Shown in pieces: positions 10,674-21,300 of a DNA stretch of 37,182 nucleotides. Source of the DNA: an uncultured Granulosicoccaceae bacterium. Its GTDB lineage: Bacteria > Pseudomonadota > Gammaproteobacteria > Granulosicoccales > Granulosicoccaceae. The notes under the pieces were generated by a model. It had not been told where the DNA came from. It worked only from the letters and a program-made list of their open reading frames with translations, and searched no databases. The stretch is taken from NCBI GenBank assembly GCA_938038175.1, contig CALHRQ010000195.1:1-37182 (forward strand). The letters are read 5' to 3'. The stretch's first letter is position 1. Each line of letters opens with the position of its first letter. Made by a program: the position numbers and the translations under genes.

Positions 10674-12052
10674 GCTACAAGTGCCTCCACTTCGTGACAA
10701 AATTGTTCACCGCGCTGCTCAAAATTTTCGAACATGTCGAAACTGGCACAAGCAGGTGATAGCAATACAACATCACCTGGTTCAGACAACTCATCGCAGC
10801 GAATGACCGCATCGTGCAAGCTATCCACTTTGTAGACTGGAGCCAGACCCTGCCAAGCCGTTGCAATAAGCTCACGATCTTCACCCAGTAACACCAGGGC
10901 CTTGACATGCGTTTGAATAATGTCAGCTATGGACGCAAAGTCTGCACCCTTGCCCTGACCACCTGCTATGAGTACCACCGGTGCACTTAAGGCTGCGATG
11001 GCTTTACTGCAAGCATCAAGGTTTGTACCCTTTGAATCGTTATACCAACGCACACCATTGCGCTCACGAATAAACTCTGTGCGATGTGGCAAGCCACGAT
11101 ACCCTGCAAGCCCTTTTGCCATGGCTTTTTTATCAAGATCTAACGGTGCTAGTAATGCAATGACAGCCAAGGCATTCGATACATTATGCTCACCGGGTGT
11201 TTGCAAGGCGCTGCGCCTTACCACATTTTTTTCGCCATCATTAAGCCATGCTTCATTTGCGGCATTATTCAGGCAACAGTCACCGGGTTCTGGTGAATGA
11301 ATACTGAAGAACCGCTGTGAGCTCTTTGAATCAACTGGAAAACTTGGCTGCGAATCTAAATTTGTGTCAGCATGAGGAGCAACTTGTGCAAAGGTCCTGG
11401 CATCGTCACGATTAAAAACGCAGTGTCGCGACTTTTCATAAACTGTACGCTTTACAGCTGCGTAGTGTTCGAGCGAATCATACCTGTCCATATGATCTTC
11501 TGAAATGTTCAACACAACAGCAGACAATGCGCACAGACTTGAGGTTGATTCCAATTGGTAACTCGATAACTCAATAACATAAACAGCATCATGTTCAACA
11601 AGACTATCAAGCGCGGGCAAGCCGATATTTCCACATACAACCACCGGTTGATCACAAGCACGCAACACATGACCAAGCCAGGTTGCTACCGTACTTTTTC
11701 CGTTAGAGCCGGTCACTGCAATTACCGTTTGATCTGCAACTGCTGATGCAAATAGTTCCACATCGCCAATTACCAAAACACCTTTACTGATAGCAGCTGA
11801 GATAGGTGCAAGCGCACGTGGCACACCAGGACTCAGTATCAATACATCGTATTCACAACACAATGACTCAGTTAGCTCACTGAAAAATCGCGTACCCTGT
11901 AAAAAGGGACGCAGTGCTTCGTTTGGTTGTGCACGCTGGTCCGCCAGATCAAAAGACACACCATGCTTACTTAAATAACGAACCACTGAAGCACCTGTAA
12001 CACCTAGCCCCACAATTAACACGCGTTGATTTCTTAATGTCGATAAGTTCAT
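10670..12052 (-). CDS. murD: UDP-N-acetylmuramoyl-L-alanine--D-glutamate ligase
   Basis: VLIVGLGVTGASVVRYL, AVTGSNGKSTVATWLGHVL, YNDSKGTNLDACSKAI. Confidence 0.98.
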   Translation of the reverse strand: MNLSTLRNQRVLIVGLGVTGASVVRYLSKHGVSFDLADQRAQPNEALRPFLQGTRFFSELTESLCCEYDVLILSPGVPRALAPISAAISKGVLVIGDVELFASAVADQTVIAVTGSNGKSTVATWLGHVLRACDQPVVVCGNIGLPALDSLVEHDAVYVIELSSYQLESTSSLCALSAVVLNISEDHMDRYDSLEHYAAVKRTVYEKSRHCVFNRDDARTFAQVAPHADTNLDSQPSFPVDSKSSQRFFSIHSPEPGDCCLNNAANEAWLNDGEKNVVRRSALQTPGEHNVSNALAVIALLAPLDLDKKAMAKGLAGYRGLPHRTEFIRERNGVRWYNDSKGTNLDACSKAIAALSAPVVLIAGGQGKGADFASIADIIQTHVKALVLLGEDRELIATAWQGLAPVYKVDSLHDAVIRCDELSEPGDVVLLSPACASFDMFENFEQRGEQFCHEVEALVA

Positions 12053-13140
12053 CAGCGGATCTTCAGTGTCGATAAGCCAATGAGCACCAGAATAATGGTG
12101 ATGATCCAGAAGCGCACAATGATGCGAGGTTCTGGCCAGCCTTTTAGTTCGAAATGATGGTGTATAGGCGCCATTCTGAATATACGCTTACCGGTAAGCT
12201 TATAGGAGCCAACTTGCAAGATCACAGAGACCGCTTCGAGTACGAATATCCCACCCATGATGAACAGTACAAGCTCTTGCCTTACCATTATCGCAACAGC
12301 ACCCAATGCAGCGCCAATAGACAAGGCACCGACATCGCCCATGAACACTTGAGCTGGGTATGTGTTAAACCATAAAAACCCTAAACCTGCACCGATCATC
12401 GCTGCGCAGAAAACCGTCAGTTCGCCAGCACCTTTTATATTTGGCATGTGCAGATAGCTGGCAAAAACAGCATGACCCGAAAGATAAGCGATCAGCCCCA
12501 GCCCCGCGACCACCATAACGCTGGGCAGTATGGCAAGACCATCCAGACCATCAGTTAAATTAACCGCATTGCTACTACCCACAATCACAAGAAACGCAAA
12601 CGGTACAAAGAAAAAACCCATAAAGAAATCTGCGTTTTTAAACAGAGGGATAACCAATGTCAGCTCTTTGGTGTCGTACGCTGTCAGATAAAACGCAATT
12701 ACAGCAACCCCGGCGACCAGCGATTGCCAAAGGATCTTTTCGCGCGCGACAAGACCGTCTGAATTCCCAAGCATAACTTTACGATAGTCATCGACCCACC
12801 CCACCACAGCAAAACCCACAGTCACAAATAAGACAAACCAGACCTGCCGAGTAGAGAGATCTGACCAAAGCAAAGTACTGATCGCCACAGCCACAATAAT
12901 CATCGCACCACCCATGGTGGGTGTGCCCGCTTTAGACAAATGTGATTGTGGACCATCATCTCTAACCGATTGGCCTATCTTTGCGGTAATAAGCCATTCA
13001 ATAAGTCTTGGACCAAACAGCAAGCAAATGATGAGCGAGGTCAAGGCGGCAAATATGGCGCGTAAGGAAATGGCTTGCACAGCAGCAAAGCTAGAGTCAA
13101 TCGCACTTAACCACTGGCCTATCAACAACATCATAGACAA
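12052..13140 (-). CDS. mraY: Phospho-N-acetylmuramoyl-pentapeptide-transferase
   Basis: [58 protein letters not shown] overlap with murD. Confidence 0.99.
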   Translation of the reverse strand: MSMMLLIGQWLSAIDSSFAAVQAISLRAIFAALTSLIICLLFGPRLIEWLITAKIGQSVRDDGPQSHLSKAGTPTMGGAMIIVAVAISTLLWSDLSTRQVWFVLFVTVGFAVVGWVDDYRKVMLGNSDGLVAREKILWQSLVAGVAVIAFYLTAYDTKELTLVIPLFKNADFFMGFFFVPFAFLVIVGSSNAVNLTDGLDGLAILPSVMVVAGLGLIAYLSGHAVFASYLHMPNIKGAGELTVFCAAMIGAGLGFLWFNTYPAQVFMGDVGALSIGAALGAVAIMVRQELVLFIMGGIFVLEAVSVILQVGSYKLTGKRIFRMAPIHHHFELKGWPEPRIIVRFWIITIILVLIGLSTLKIR

Positions 13141-14516
13141 ATGGCCTCCGAGATTTCGGATGCATCAACTTCAAGTTGAGCCTCCTCAGGAGTCGATTGC
13201 TCCAATAAAGGCCCAACAATTTTTTCCATCTTGCTGCCGCGAGAACCTTTTACGAGTAAAACAGTATTTCTATCAAGCAACTGGCCTAACTTCTCAACCA
13301 GCGCCTGCTGAGAATCAAAATGCTCACCAGAGCCAAATGAATTTGCAGCAGCGGCACTAAGCTCACCCACCGTTAACATCTGATCAATCCCGGCTTCTTT
13401 GGCATAAGTCCCAATAGCAGCATGAAGCTCCGCAGCCTCATCACCCAGCTCAGCCATATCCCCCAGCACAAGTATGCGCCGTCCCGAAAGTGCAGCAAGC
13501 ACATCAATGGCAGCTTTGGCAGAATTTGGATTAGCGTTATAGCTGTCATCAATAATGGTGGCACCATGGATAGCGGGGCGCCTTTGTAAGCGTCCAGGTA
13601 CGGCACGAACGTTCGCCAATCCAGCCATAACCGCAACTGCTTGCACATCAAGGCATTGCGCAACTGCTGTTGCCGCTGCCGCATTCATGCGATTATGCTG
13701 GCCCAGCAACGAAAATCGTGGCGAGAGTGTTTTGTTACCACAACGCATACTCAGCTCTTCGCTATCCAGAAGCTCGACGCAGACATCACACCCCGTTCCA
13801 AATTCCTGCGCATGACAATGTGATGCTGCCGCACGCATCACATCCGCATATTTATCGTTCGTGTTTATAACCGCCCAACCATCTTCACTGAGTCCAGCGA
13901 AGATTTCGGATTTTGCATTTGCAACATCAGCTTCTGAACCAAAGCCTTCGAGATGAGCCGTACCCACATTATTAACCAGCGCAACATCTGCCTCTACCAG
14001 CTTGCTAAGTTTCAGAATTTCACCGGGTGCGCTCGCACCCATCTCAATGACGGCGTATTGATGGTGTGGACGCATACGCAAAAGCGTTAATGGCACACCA
14101 ATTTCGTTATTCAAATTACCTTTGGTTGAAAGCACTGGCCCAAGCTGACTCAGGATTGATGCGATCATTTCCTTAACGGTTGTCTTCCCGTTACTGCCGG
14201 TAATAGCAACCGTTGGCAATTGAAAGCTGCGTGCCCAAAGCTTTGCCAGCTGACCAAGAGCTATGCGTGTATCACTGACCACAAGCTGCGGTATATCGAT
14301 ATCTACCTGACGATCAAGCAATAGTGCACATGCACCTTTATCAACCGCTTGCTGACAAAAATCATGACCATCAAAACGCTCTCCACTTATAGCAATGTAT
14401 AGATCTTCTGCTTGCAAAGTGCGCGTATCGATACTAAAACCGGTTAATCGCGGATCATCCCCAAAAAGCTGACCATCGAGTGGTTCCTGACAGTCTGACA
14501 ACACGAAACCGGACAC
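13131..14516 (-). CDS. murF: UDP-N-acetylmuramoyl-tripeptide--D-alanyl-D-alanine ligase
   Basis: [49 protein letters not shown]. Confidence 0.97.
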   Translation of the reverse strand: MSGFVLSDCQEPLDGQLFGDDPRLTGFSIDTRTLQAEDLYIAISGERFDGHDFCQQAVDKGACALLLDRQVDIDIPQLVVSDTRIALGQLAKLWARSFQLPTVAITGSNGKTTVKEMIASILSQLGPVLSTKGNLNNEIGVPLTLLRMRPHHQYAVIEMGASAPGEILKLSKLVEADVALVNNVGTAHLEGFGSEADVANAKSEIFAGLSEDGWAVINTNDKYADVMRAAASHCHAQEFGTGCDVCVELLDSEELSMRCGNKTLSPRFSLLGQHNRMNAAAATAVAQCLDVQAVAVMAGLANVRAVPGRLQRRPAIHGATIIDDSYNANPNSAKAAIDVLAALSGRRILVLGDMAELGDEAAELHAAIGTYAKEAGIDQMLTVGELSAAAANSFGSGEHFDSQQALVEKLGQLLDRNTVLLVKGSRGSKMEKIVGPLLEQSTPEEAQLEVDASEISEAICL

Positions 14517-16162
14517 TAGCTCGCCCTCCCTGCTGTCAATCGCTGAATAACATCTCTGTCACTGAACGCCTGCTTTTTGGTACCTATGATTTGATAATCT
14601 TCATGCCCCTTGCCGGCAATCAGAACAAGATCGTTGGCTGCAGCTGTATCCATGGCGTAAGTAATTGCATCAGCTCTGTTTGCAATAACGCGTGCTGTTG
14701 ACGGCGTTGCCATGCCAGATACAATTTGTTCATGAATCTCTGCTGGCTTTTCCGTTCTTGGATTATCGTCAGTAACAACGATATGATCAGCCAGTTCTGC
14801 TGCACGGCCCATCGGTGCGCGTTTGCCCGGATCGCGATCACCACCACAGCCAAACACAACCCAAAGTGCACCCTCACAATGTTTTCGTAAAACAGCAATA
14901 GCGGCTTCGAGAGCCTGTGGTGTATGAGAATAATCAACCACGGCAGTGGCATAGTCATCACTGTTAAAGCGCTCCATTCGACCCGGCACCGGTAGCACTT
15001 GATCAATGGCTACACTTGCATCATTCGCCGCCTGACCTAAAGCCTTTAAAACACCAAAAGTAGCGAGCAGATTATCTATATTGAATTCGCCAAGCAGGGT
15101 TGTGTGTTGGGTAAAGCGTTGCTCGTTACTTAACAGCTCGAACTGCATACCCGCCGCAGAATGCAGAATGGATTCTGTAGAGAGTAAATCGGGGGTTTGT
15201 CCTCGGCTATTACGAAGGCGGCTTGCCATGGTTGCGTTAGCGGCACTTGCTGCATCCACAAATTGATCGTTCTGAGCGAAACACTGATCCTTACCAGCAA
15301 CTAAGCTCTCGCCCGTCCTGGCATCGACAGAATTTCCCGATGACAAATACTGTGGAACAAACACAATGCATTTATTCGATGTTGCTGTCGCAAGCTCCCG
15401 CCCAAGATCATCCGTACCATTGACAACAATGGTGTGTAACGATTGCCATTCAAACAATCGGGCTTTCGCTTTTTTATAAGATTGCAGATCTTTGTGGTAG
15501 TCAAGGTGATCGCGGCCAAGGTTTGTCAGCACAGCGATATCAATAGACAAAGCATCAAGCCGACCTTCTTCTAAACCGTGTGACGATGCCTCAAGCGCTA
15601 CAACCTTTGCACCCTCATCACGCATCTGTGCAAGCATCTTCTGAATTGACACAGCATCAGGTGTTGTCAGTTCGGTTTTATTCAGATTGCGATAACCCCA
15701 GCCAATGGTTCCGATATACCCACACTTTCCACCTACAGCATTAACCGCCTGAGCGACGAATTGGCAGACTGATGTTTTGCCGTCGGTTCCAGTTACCGCA
15801 ACTACTTTCAAGCTGTGGCTTGGATTATCGTAGAACCGAGCTGCTATAAAACCGAGCTTCTTCTTTAGTGCATTAACACTCGCAACAACCACTCCTGCCT
15901 GTTGCAGACGTTCGATATCACTTGAAAATGTTTTTATATCGGTATGATCAACAACAACTGCGACTGCACCTGCAGCGATAGCCGCATCAGCAAACGCAAT
16001 ACCGTGACTTATTGCGCCTGCCACAGCAAGGTAAACGTCGCCAGCACGGACAAGACGTGAATCCATGGAGACGCCAGAGACAACCACATCCGGACTCACA
16101 GGTGCGGACGCATCACTTCCGAGCAAGCTTGCCACAGTGTGATTTGTTGAGGATGGCATCAA
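14516..16162 (-). CDS. murE: UDP-N-acetylmuramoyl-L-alanyl-D-glutamate--2,6-diaminopimelate ligase
   Basis: VVAVTGTDGKTSVCQFVAQAV, TTPDAVSIQKML, DDNPRTEKPAEI (DNPR motif of meso-DAP-adding enzymes). Confidence 0.97.
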   Translation of the reverse strand: MMPSSTNHTVASLLGSDASAPVSPDVVVSGVSMDSRLVRAGDVYLAVAGAISHGIAFADAAIAAGAVAVVVDHTDIKTFSSDIERLQQAGVVVASVNALKKKLGFIAARFYDNPSHSLKVVAVTGTDGKTSVCQFVAQAVNAVGGKCGYIGTIGWGYRNLNKTELTTPDAVSIQKMLAQMRDEGAKVVALEASSHGLEEGRLDALSIDIAVLTNLGRDHLDYHKDLQSYKKAKARLFEWQSLHTIVVNGTDDLGRELATATSNKCIVFVPQYLSSGNSVDARTGESLVAGKDQCFAQNDQFVDAASAANATMASRLRNSRGQTPDLLSTESILHSAAGMQFELLSNEQRFTQHTTLLGEFNIDNLLATFGVLKALGQAANDASVAIDQVLPVPGRMERFNSDDYATAVVDYSHTPQALEAAIAVLRKHCEGALWVVFGCGGDRDPGKRAPMGRAAELADHIVVTDDNPRTEKPAEIHEQIVSGMATPSTARVIANRADAITYAMDTAAANDLVLIAGKGHEDYQIIGTKKQAFSDRDVIQRLTAGRAS

Positions 16163-17907
16163 GAGCGATCACCCTCTTGCAACTTGCGCCTGGCACCCAG
16201 TGAAGCTCGCTGATCATCAACATCATCTGGTTCAATGCCCTGCAAGCGCAGCGCATGTGACATCACTTCTGCAAATATTGGCGCCGCTACCACACTACCA
16301 AAGTGCTGACCTGCTTTAGGATCATGCACAACGATAACAGTGGCAAGCTCTGGACGCGAAGCAGGTGCAATACCAGCGAAAACTGATACGTAGCGATCTT
16401 CAGCATAGCCGCCCGAAACAGAGCGATGCGATGTACCGGTTTTACCGGCCACTCGATAGCCTGGAATGCTTGCTCGACGCCCTGTACCTTCGGTGACGAC
16501 AAGCTCAAGCATGTTGCGCACTTCGCGCGCAATTTCTTTATCCAGCACCCGCTTTCCATTGATGGGCTGATCGGTGGCAATGAATGAAACGTTGGGCAGA
16601 ATACCGTCGTTTGCCAAGGCCGAATAGGCCCGCACCAACTGCAGTGCCGATACTGAAATACCATATCCGAACGACACACTGGCTTGTTCTATGTGATGCC
16701 AAACTGTTGGATGATTGAAGTAACCAGCTACTTCGCCTGGAAACTCACTGCCAGGTGGGCGGCCAAAACCAAAACTGTCAAACACAGACCACATTTGCTC
16801 TGGATCAAGCTCTGTTGCCACTTTACTTACACCAACATTACTGGACTTTTTAACAATGCCTCGCAAATCCAGCCAACCATGATCTCGGGTATCGTTTACT
16901 TTGTATTTACCAATTTTATAAAAACCGGGTGACGTATAAACAATGTCATCAGGTTTGAATTTGCCAGATTCAAGCGCCGCCGCAATAGTGAACGGCTTCA
17001 TGGTAGAACCGGGCTCAAACACATCAGTAAGGGATCGATTGCGCTGTCTGCCACCGGTGCGATCCGCCATATCGTTGGGGTTGTATGAGGGATAGTTGGA
17101 CATCGCCAGTACTTCGCCCGTCTTTACATTCATGACAACAGCAGAAGCAGATTCGGCCTTGTTTTTAGCCACAGCATCTATCAGCGCCTGATCGGCAAAG
17201 TACTGCAGTTGCTTGTCTACACTTAAGCGCAAATCCTTACCCGGAACTGCTGGTTTTTTAACGTTAAAACCCGTGATCTCACGACCAGTACGATCTTGCA
17301 CAACTCGGCGCATACCAGGCTCACCACTAAGCCAATCGTCGTAGGCCATCTCAAGCCCTTCCCGCCCGATATCATCAATATCCGTAAAACCAACAACCTG
17401 AGCCGATGCCCTTCCGCTGGGGTAATAACGACGATATTCCCGTTGCAGAAGCACACCTTCGACTTTAAGCGCCATTACCTTAGTGGCAAGCGCAGGATGC
17501 ACGTGTCGTTTGACGTATAAAAACTCTTTTCCTTGCTCATAAGCGCGCTCTGTACGGACCTGTAGTTCACCTGCATCTATCTCAAGCAGTGCCGCAACCT
17601 CACGCAAGGCAGCTGGCTGCTGCATCATTTTTTCAGGCACACCCCAGACACTTTGGATCGGCGTACTTATCGCAAGCGGCTCACCATTACGATCATTCAG
17701 ATTACCGCGATGTGCGGGTATAGCCACAGACCGAAGATGTCTTGCATCTCCCTGACCCTGATAAAAATCATGCTCTAACACCTGCAAATACAAAGCTCTT
17801 GTAATGAGCGACAAACCCATAAGAATAAACAAACCCAGCACACATAAACGCCTGTTTGACCAGTTGTTCACATTGCTGCTGCTTGTGTTGTTGCTGATAC
17901 TATTCAT
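16159..17907 (-). CDS. ftsI: Peptidoglycan D,D-transpeptidase FtsI (PBP3)
   Basis: Transpeptidase motifs GSTMKPF (SxxK), KSSNVG (SxN), KTGTSH (KTG); single N-terminal TM. Confidence 0.98.
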   Translation of the reverse strand: MNSISNNTSSSNVNNWSNRRLCVLGLFILMGLSLITRALYLQVLEHDFYQGQGDARHLRSVAIPAHRGNLNDRNGEPLAISTPIQSVWGVPEKMMQQPAALREVAALLEIDAGELQVRTERAYEQGKEFLYVKRHVHPALATKVMALKVEGVLLQREYRRYYPSGRASAQVVGFTDIDDIGREGLEMAYDDWLSGEPGMRRVVQDRTGREITGFNVKKPAVPGKDLRLSVDKQLQYFADQALIDAVAKNKAESASAVVMNVKTGEVLAMSNYPSYNPNDMADRTGGRQRNRSLTDVFEPGSTMKPFTIAAALESGKFKPDDIVYTSPGFYKIGKYKVNDTRDHGWLDLRGIVKKSSNVGVSKVATELDPEQMWSVFDSFGFGRPPGSEFPGEVAGYFNHPTVWHHIEQASVSFGYGISVSALQLVRAYSALANDGILPNVSFIATDQPINGKRVLDKEIAREVRNMLELVVTEGTGRRASIPGYRVAGKTGTSHRSVSGGYAEDRYVSVFAGIAPASRPELATVIVVHDPKAGQHFGSVVAAPIFAEVMSHALRLQGIEPDDVDDQRASLGARRKLQEGDRS

Positions 17908-18179
17908 GGTTTCCTGACAATCATTACCGTGCCGTCGATACCTGGCTGCACCATTCCAAGGCGCTCACTAGCTGTACGCTCTACCCTTGCATGATCCGAA
18001 AAAGTGCTTTCTTCAATTTGCAACTGACTCCATTGCACATCCAGCTCATCTATCAATTGCTGGCTCTCGCTGATTGTTGCGTAACGCTCACGGCTCAAGT
18101 GCTTTGAATACACCACAGCCATGGCAGTACAAACATTTAATGCCGCCAGGGCTGCAATAAAAAAAACAGTCCCACTCAT
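17904..18179 (-). CDS. ftsL: Cell division protein FtsL
   Basis: 91 aa bitopic protein with coiled coil between rsmH and ftsI. Confidence 0.9.
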   Translation of the reverse strand: MSGTVFFIAALAALNVCTAMAVVYSKHLSRERYATISESQQLIDELDVQWSQLQIEESTFSDHARVERTASERLGMVQPGIDGTVMIVRKP

Positions 18180-19105
18180 GCCACACGCTCCGCAACTCTC
18201 AACACCGCACTGCGAGCACGGGGGTTAAATTCCAATTCTTCAGCACTTGCCTTGATTGCCTTGCTAATTAATTTCCAGGGGTGCTTTGGTAATTCCGGCA
18301 AAGGCAAATGCCTTGGCACATCAGCAGGTGGAGCTGGCTTTCTTAGCGCTCTCTTTACCATTCTGTCTTCCAGGGAATGAAAACTGATAACCGCAAGACG
18401 GCCACCTGGTTTTAATATCAATGGTGCTTTTTTAAGTACAGTTTGAATAGCTTCAAGCTCTCCATTGATGGCAATGCGGATAGCCTGGAAAGAGCGAGTT
18501 GCAGGATGATGATGACGCTCCCAACGCGGATGCGCACGCTTGACAATTTCGGCCAGCTGCCCTGTGCGTGTAATAGGCGCATCAATACGCGACGCAACAA
18601 TAGCGGCAGCAATTCGACGAGCAAAGCGCTCTTCTCCGTATGTTTTCAATACGTGCACCAAATCGTTCTCTTTCACTGTAGCCAGCCAGTCAGCAGCCGA
18701 CACCCCATTAAGTGGATCCATCCGCATATCGAGTACACCATCACGTGAAAAACCAAATCCACGTTCCGCAACATCCAACTGCGGTGATGACACACCCAGA
18801 TCCAGAAGCATTCCATCCACTGAGCCCAACCAACCATTGCTTTCCAGCAATGTATCGATCTCGGCAAAGTTAGCGCGCATAAAAATAAAACGCGCATCCT
18901 TGCCAAACTGCCGCTCTGCGTCGGCTTGTGCATCCGGGTCACGATCTACCGCCAAAAGACGGCCTTCATCACCCAGTTGCTGTAATATTTTTTGACTATG
19001 ACCACCACGGCCATAAGTCCCGTCTACATAACGCCCCTGTGCGCTTATGCTCAGAGCATCAATGGCCTCTTTGCGTAATACCGAAACATGCTCATTGCCT
19101 GTCAT
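18176..19105 (-). CDS. rsmH: 16S rRNA (cytosine(1402)-N(4))-methyltransferase
   Basis: HVSVLRKEAIDAL, YVDGTYGRGGHSQKIL, MLLDLGVSSPQLD, AVISFHSLEDRMVK. Confidence 0.98.
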   Translation of the reverse strand: MTGNEHVSVLRKEAIDALSISAQGRYVDGTYGRGGHSQKILQQLGDEGRLLAVDRDPDAQADAERQFGKDARFIFMRANFAEIDTLLESNGWLGSVDGMLLDLGVSSPQLDVAERGFGFSRDGVLDMRMDPLNGVSAADWLATVKENDLVHVLKTYGEERFARRIAAAIVASRIDAPITRTGQLAEIVKRAHPRWERHHHPATRSFQAIRIAINGELEAIQTVLKKAPLILKPGGRLAVISFHSLEDRMVKRALRKPAPPADVPRHLPLPELPKHPWKLISKAIKASAEELEFNPRARSAVLRVAERVA

Positions 19106-19563
19106 TAGAATGAGATTTGTTTAAAAGCCTCAGGCACCTGGTCAGCATCAACGTTATTTATTTCATCCGGCCATTGCTCTGACGCATCTTCAAAGCGCTC
19201 TTCGCTCCAGAGCTCAAATTTATTGCCCTGACCAAGCAAAACAGCCTTTTTGCCAATGCCGGCAATCTCCCTTAACTTCGCTGGCAGCAGGATTCGCCCA
19301 TTACTATCAAAACTGATGTCCTGCGCATGCCCGATAAACATGCGCAGCATTGCTTTGGCGTAGTTGCTGGAGTTTGGCAATGCCATCAACTTCTTTTCTA
19401 TTTCAACCCATGCCGACATTGGGTAGATGAGCAAACAGTCGTTTGAATCGCGAGTTATCATCAATCCGGTGATACCGTCGGCTTCCAGTCGGTCACGGTG
19501 ATGCTTGGGCATGGCCATACGCCCCTTGGCATCCACCGTCAAACTGGAAATCCCACGAAACAT
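19105..19563 (-). CDS. mraZ: Transcriptional regulator MraZ
   Basis: MFRGISSLTVDAKGRMAMPKHHRDRL and second AbrB-like repeat DISFDSNGRILLPAKLREIAGI. Confidence 0.98.
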   Translation of the reverse strand: MFRGISSLTVDAKGRMAMPKHHRDRLEADGITGLMITRDSNDCLLIYPMSAWVEIEKKLMALPNSSNYAKAMLRMFIGHAQDISFDSNGRILLPAKLREIAGIGKKAVLLGQGNKFELWSEERFEDASEQWPDEINNVDADQVPEAFKQISF

Positions 19564-19571
19564 TTGCTGTT

Positions 19572-19596
19572 AGCCACTGAAGGCCATCAAACCCCA
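19572..19596 (-). promoter_or_regulatory. Putative MraZ box upstream of mraZ
   Basis: Minus strand TGGGG-TTTGA-TGGCC-TTCAG-TGGCT: three TGGNN direct repeats separated by 5 nt, matching the known TGGGN-5 nt spacing for MraZ operators. Confidence 0.6.
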
Positions 19597-19931
19597 CTTT
19601 TCGACACAAATAGACACTAGCCGCCACTATACCGAGCACTAATCCACATAGCAACGTGGAAAAGATGATTTTTCCTGAAAAGACAATAAGTTACGGCTTA
19701 CTACCAGTCATATAAAAATCAGATAGTTACGAGCATTATCAAGAATTGAAATAACAAAGGTGGCGCAACACAGTCATAATCGAACGATCAGTGACCTGAA
19801 GCGTTGCTTAAAGTTTGCATTGTGAGCGAGGGATGTAATGCGTGAAATGGGTGTGATATACCCACTTGAAAAGATTTGCGACGCACTTTCAAACCAAATC
19901 TGTGTAATCAACAAATTTGGCTAAGGAAAAA

Positions 19932-20283
<352 letters not shown>

Positions 20284-20290
20284 GGTGACA

Positions 20291-20296
20291 ATTCTA
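20291..20296 (-). promoter_or_regulatory. Candidate -10 element of rnpB
   Basis: TAGAAT on the minus strand with about 7 nt to the predicted RNA 5' end; no convincing -35 seen. Confidence 0.35.
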
Positions 20297-20337
20297 CCGC
20301 AGCATTAAAGAATTAGGTGTTAGTTGAGTCGTCAGGT

Positions 20338-21207
20338 TTAGTCGAGCTTATGTTTCTTTTGCAGTAACAGCCCAAAATTGTATAAATCCTTGCGCGGCTG
20401 ACCCGTTATTTCGCTTGCACACTTGGCGGCACTCTTGAGTGGAAGGTACGTCAGTAAAGTGCTCATTAATTTTTCTTGATTCAGCTGCATTTCTGATGCA
20501 GCGCTCACCTCATCTGTCTTGCCCGACAAGATCAACACAAACTCACCACGTTGCTGTTGCGAGTCTCTCTGAAGTAACTCAGACACATCAGAAACGCTTG
20601 CACGCACGATAGTTTCAAATCGTTTGGTTAGCTCTCTTGCCATGGTCATTTCACGGCCCGCGCCAAAGCTTTGCTGTATATCCTGCAATGTTGCAGTAAT
20701 GCGATGCGGAGACTCATAAAGCACAACGGTATAGCCAGACGCCTCCAGTGTTGCCAGCCATTTTTGCCTGGCGTTGGTTTTCGCTGGGGGAAAGCCTGCG
20801 AAGATGAATCGGTCAGTAGGCAGTCCCGCAGCACAGATTGCAGCTGTGAGTGCACTCGCACCTGGTACAGGCGAAACGCGAATACCACGAGCCTGGCACA
20901 CACGTACCAATCGATAACCAGGATCACTGATCAAGGGCGTACCCGCATCACTAATTAATGCAGCAGAGCCTGTTGATTCAATGAAGTCGGCCACAGCCTC
21001 TGCAGCGATGGTTTCATTATGCTCATGCAGTGGCATAAGCGGAACGCTGATACCGTGATGCTGTAACAGTGGCTTACTGTGGCGTGTATCTTCAGCATAG
21101 ATGCGTTTGCAACGCTTTAACGTTTCTATTGCACGTAAAGTAACATCATCACGGTTACCAATTGGTGTGGCGACGATGTAAAGGGTATGCTCTGCTGCTA
21201 CAACCAT
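20338..21207 (-). CDS. rsmI: 16S rRNA (cytidine(1402)-2'-O)-methyltransferase
   Basis: HTLYIVATPIGNRDDVTLRAIETL, AEDTRHSKPLL, ISDAGTPLISDPGYRLV. Start chosen at MVVAAEHTLYI rather than 21291. Confidence 0.97.
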   Translation of the reverse strand: MVVAAEHTLYIVATPIGNRDDVTLRAIETLKRCKRIYAEDTRHSKPLLQHHGISVPLMPLHEHNETIAAEAVADFIESTGSAALISDAGTPLISDPGYRLVRVCQARGIRVSPVPGASALTAAICAAGLPTDRFIFAGFPPAKTNARQKWLATLEASGYTVVLYESPHRITATLQDIQQSFGAGREMTMARELTKRFETIVRASVSDVSELLQRDSQQQRGEFVLILSGKTDEVSAASEMQLNQEKLMSTLLTYLPLKSAAKCASEITGQPRKDLYNFGLLLQKKHKLD

Positions 21208-21300
21208 AGTATTGCTATAGCCGTAATATATAATGTGTTCACGGTAATGCCTGATGCGAGTGTAAAACTCGCTCCAAACGCCAAGGCCCATAAATACATC

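Noticed and set aside
18540-18995. 151-aa plus ORF antisense to rsmH
   Set aside because: Ser/Arg-rich shadow frame with no domain.
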